16,450 bases of DNA from positions 1-16,450 of the forward strand of contig CABVBR010000029.1 of NCBI GenBank assembly GCA_902496645.1. Direction: 5' to 3'. The notes under the pieces were generated by a model that searched no databases, was not told the DNA's origin, and worked only from the letters and a program-made list of their open reading frames with translations. Positions within the stretch are counted from its first letter, which is position 1. Each line of letters starts with the position of its first letter. Position numbers and translations under genes: made by a program. This document shows, piece by piece, positions 14,450-16,450 of the stretch. Source of the DNA: an uncultured Collinsella sp. Its GTDB lineage: Bacteria > Actinomycetota > Coriobacteriia > Coriobacteriales > Coriobacteriaceae.

Positions 14450-16450
14450 GACGACGCATCGCTGGGCGGTCGCTCAGCAAAACCCCGAGCTCGAAAAGGA
14501 GCTTTCGGCTGGCCTGGGCATTCCCGGGCTGGTGGCGCGTATTATGGTCGCGCACGGCATTACATCCATCGAAGAAGGTCAGCTGTTTTTGACGCCTTCG
14601 CTCGATCGCGACTGGGCCGACCCACTCATTATCCCGGGCATGTCGGTCGTTGCCGACCGCGTCGAGCGTGCTATTTGCAACCACGAGCACATTGCGGTCT
14701 TTGGCGATTTTGACGTTGACGGTATTACGTCGACCTGCCTGTTGACCGAGGCACTGCGCACGTTTGGCGCCGATGTCACGCCGTTTATTCCGCATCGCTT
14801 TGACGAGGGCTACGGTCTTTCGCGCGCGGCGCTCGACCGCGTTAACGAGCTCGCTCGCCCTCAGCTGATCGTGACCGTCGATAACGGTATTGCCGCCAAG
14901 GAAGAAGTCTCCTATCTGGAGAGCCTGGGGATCGATTTGGTGGTCACGGACCATCACGAGCCCTCCGACCAGGTGCCGCAGGGCGTGCCCCTGACCGACC
15001 CCAAGCTCGAGGACGAGGGCCCCTCGCGCGAGCTTGCCGGTGCCGGCGTGGCACTCAAGCTGGTGCAGGTCCTGGGCGAGCGTTTGGGCAAGCCGTCGTA
15101 TTGGCGTTCGCTGATCGAGGTCGCGGCGCTGGGCACCGTGTCCGACATGATGCCGCTCACGCCCGAGAATCGCGCACTGGTCGCCGAGGGCATCCAGCAG
15201 ATGCGCGTGACGGCCCGTCCCGGCTATATCGCGCTTGCCGCACTTGCCAAGGCCGACCTTTCTACCATTACGGCCGACGGCCTGTCGTTTTCGCTCATCC
15301 CTCGTCTGAATGCTGCCGGCCGCATGGCTGATCCCAAGCTGGCGCTCGACCTGCTGCTTGCCCGTGATCCTATCGAAGCAAGTGCACTGGCAGCCGAGCT
15401 CGAGGAAATCAATCGCCAACGCCGTGAGATCGAGGCGGAGCTCACGCGCGATGCCATGGCGAAGGTCGAGGAGACTTATGACGGCGGGCGCGCAATCGTC
15501 GTGGGCGGCGAGGGCTGGCACGAGGGCGTCAAAGGCATCGTGGCGAGCCGCTTGACCAATCGCTATCACGTGCCGGCGCTGCTGTTCTCGATCGAGGACG
15601 GTATCGCGCGCGGCTCTGGTCGCTCGGTGGGCAAAGTTAACCTGTTTGACGCCGTCGAGCGTTGTTCCGACCTGCTGATTCGTCGCGGCGGACATGCCGG
15701 TGCGGTGGGTGTGACCATCGAGGCATCCAAGCTCGATGAGTTCCGCCGCCGCCTTTCCGCCGTGCTATCGGAGCTTTCCGCCGAGGACTTTGAAGACACC
15801 GACGAGGTTGCCGCCACCGTCGACCTTTCCGAGCTGAATATCGAGACCATCGAACAGATTTCCCGCCTTGAGCCGTTTGGCCAGGGCAACAAGGTGCCGC
15901 TGCTGGCCGCCGAGGGCGTGACGATGTGCGATCGCGCCGTGGTGGGCAAGACCGGCGAGCACATGCGCTTTGTGGCGACGGATGGCGCCGCGAGCGTGCC
16001 GGCCATCATGTTCCGCGTACCGCAGATCGATAAGCTCATCAATTGCGATAGCGCGGTCGACTTGGTGTTCGAGGCCGTGGCCGAGCATTGGCAGGGCCGC
16101 GTAAAGCCCAAGCTTATGATCAAGGATGTCCTGGTCCGCGATACCGCGATGCCCAACGTTGACGATCCAGCATGCGAGCTTCGCCGTGGCGTGGAGCCTG
16201 CGGACGCCGGTCTTCGCCTGGAGTCCCGCAAGCGCCAGACGCTCGCCCAGCTTTCCTATACCGAGCTGACGCGCTCGCTTATTCATAGCTTTATCGGCTC
16301 GAATCAGCCGCACCGCGCGCAGGTCGAGGCGCTCGATGCCCTGGCCGATCACCAGAGTGTCTTGGCGGTTATGGGAACGGGCCGCGGCAAGTCGCTCATC
16401 TTCCATGTGCACGCCGCGCGCGAGGCGGTCCTTCGTGGGCGGGCGAGCAT
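14436..16450 (+). CDS. recJ: Single-stranded-DNA exonuclease RecJ with C-terminal helicase domain (3' partial)
   Basis: 671 codons are visible and the frame leaves the window open. RecJ degrades single-stranded DNA 5' to 3' in recombination and mismatch/excision repair. DHH-family motifs are intact: FGDFDVDG (residues 89-96), TDHH with D172-H173-H174, LIPRLNAAGRM, WHEGVKGIVASRL and GGHAGAVG (418-425) of the DHHA1 domain; LEPFGQGN at about 477 opens the OB-fold. Ordinary RecJ (about 570 residues) would end near here. Instead, residues from about 600 read LTRSLIHSFIGSNQPHRAQ then VEALDALADHQSVLAVMGTG, with Walker A GTGRGKS at 647-653, the start of an SF2 (RecQ/DEAD-like) helicase. The protein is thus probably a RecJ-helicase fusion. 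The ATG at 14436 was chosen because the reading frame and RecJ-like sequence begin there. Confidence 0.92.
   Translation, partial: MSSLKTTHRWAVAQQNPELEKELSAGLGIPGLVARIMVAHGITSIEEGQLFLTPSLDRDWADPLIIPGMSVVADRVERAICNHEHIAVFGDFDVDGITSTCLLTEALRTFGADVTPFIPHRFDEGYGLSRAALDRVNELARPQLIVTVDNGIAAKEEVSYLESLGIDLVVTDHHEPSDQVPQGVPLTDPKLEDEGPSRELAGAGVALKLVQVLGERLGKPSYWRSLIEVAALGTVSDMMPLTPENRALVAEGIQQMRVTARPGYIALAALAKADLSTITADGLSFSLIPRLNAAGRMADPKLALDLLLARDPIEASALAAELEEINRQRREIEAELTRDAMAKVEETYDGGRAIVVGGEGWHEGVKGIVASRLTNRYHVPALLFSIEDGIARGSGRSVGKVNLFDAVERCSDLLIRRGGHAGAVGVTIEASKLDEFRRRLSAVLSELSAEDFEDTDEVAATVDLSELNIETIEQISRLEPFGQGNKVPLLAAEGVTMCDRAVVGKTGEHMRFVATDGAASVPAIMFRVPQIDKLINCDSAVDLVFEAVAEHWQGRVKPKLMIKDVLVRDTAMPNVDDPACELRRGVEPADAGLRLESRKRQTLAQLSYTELTRSLIHSFIGSNQPHRAQVEALDALADHQSVLAVMGTGRGKSLIFHVHAAREAVLRGRAS

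Overview
The window looks like chromosome of a gut actinobacterium of class Coriobacteriia, most likely a Collinsella-type organism. This is inferred from high-GC, actinobacterial-style codon use, strong AAGGAGG-type ribosome sites, Coriobacteriia-style gene content (a BaiA-like short-chain dehydrogenase, a HAAT/Liv transporter, a RecJ fused to a helicase) and intergenic hairpin repeats. No 16S or other species marker is present.

Layout. At 1-488 is the 3' end of a membrane protein that resembles a cation/proton antiporter. It is followed by a three-unit tandem hairpin array (502-674) and a strong terminator. On the minus strand lie a short-chain dehydrogenase similar to bile-acid 3alpha-hydroxysteroid dehydrogenase BaiA (773-1522) and homoserine dehydrogenase (1747-3090). 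From 3340 to 9639 on the plus strand is a complete branched-chain amino acid type ABC importer: two tandem paralogous lipoprotein binding proteins, then livH, livM, livG and livF. Putative stem-loops separate the second binding protein from the permease genes.

9640-10190 holds no intact gene. It is a mosaic of decayed pieces: an IS110-type transposase C-terminal fragment on minus and a frameshifted ParB-like fragment on plus. This debris abuts a truncated DUF4097-type gene, the last member of a minus-strand PadR regulator - DUF1700/HAAS - DUF4097 operon (10150-11367). That operon has a near-consensus promoter overlapped by an inverted repeat, probably the PadR operator. 11460-11570 is a REP-like palindromic element. 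Then come cutC and a GalT/HIT-like DUF4931 gene (coupled, plus), a convergent bile acid:sodium symporter family transporter (minus), and at the right edge recJ (plus, cut by the window end). recJ is preceded by a 21-codon upstream ORF and a hairpin that would mask its ribosome site. Downstream of the RecJ core it carries the start of an SF2-type helicase domain with a Walker A motif.

How the genes fit together: the Liv cluster is one functional import system, with binding lipoproteins outside, two permeases and two ATPases. The PadR operon is probably self-repressed and now broken at its effector end. The SDR and the SBF transporter are each compatible with bile-acid contact in the gut, but the sequence does not prove that substrate. 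I did not find a clear new defence or mobile system. The most unusual items are the covarying hairpin array, the recJ leader and fusion, and the decayed island.
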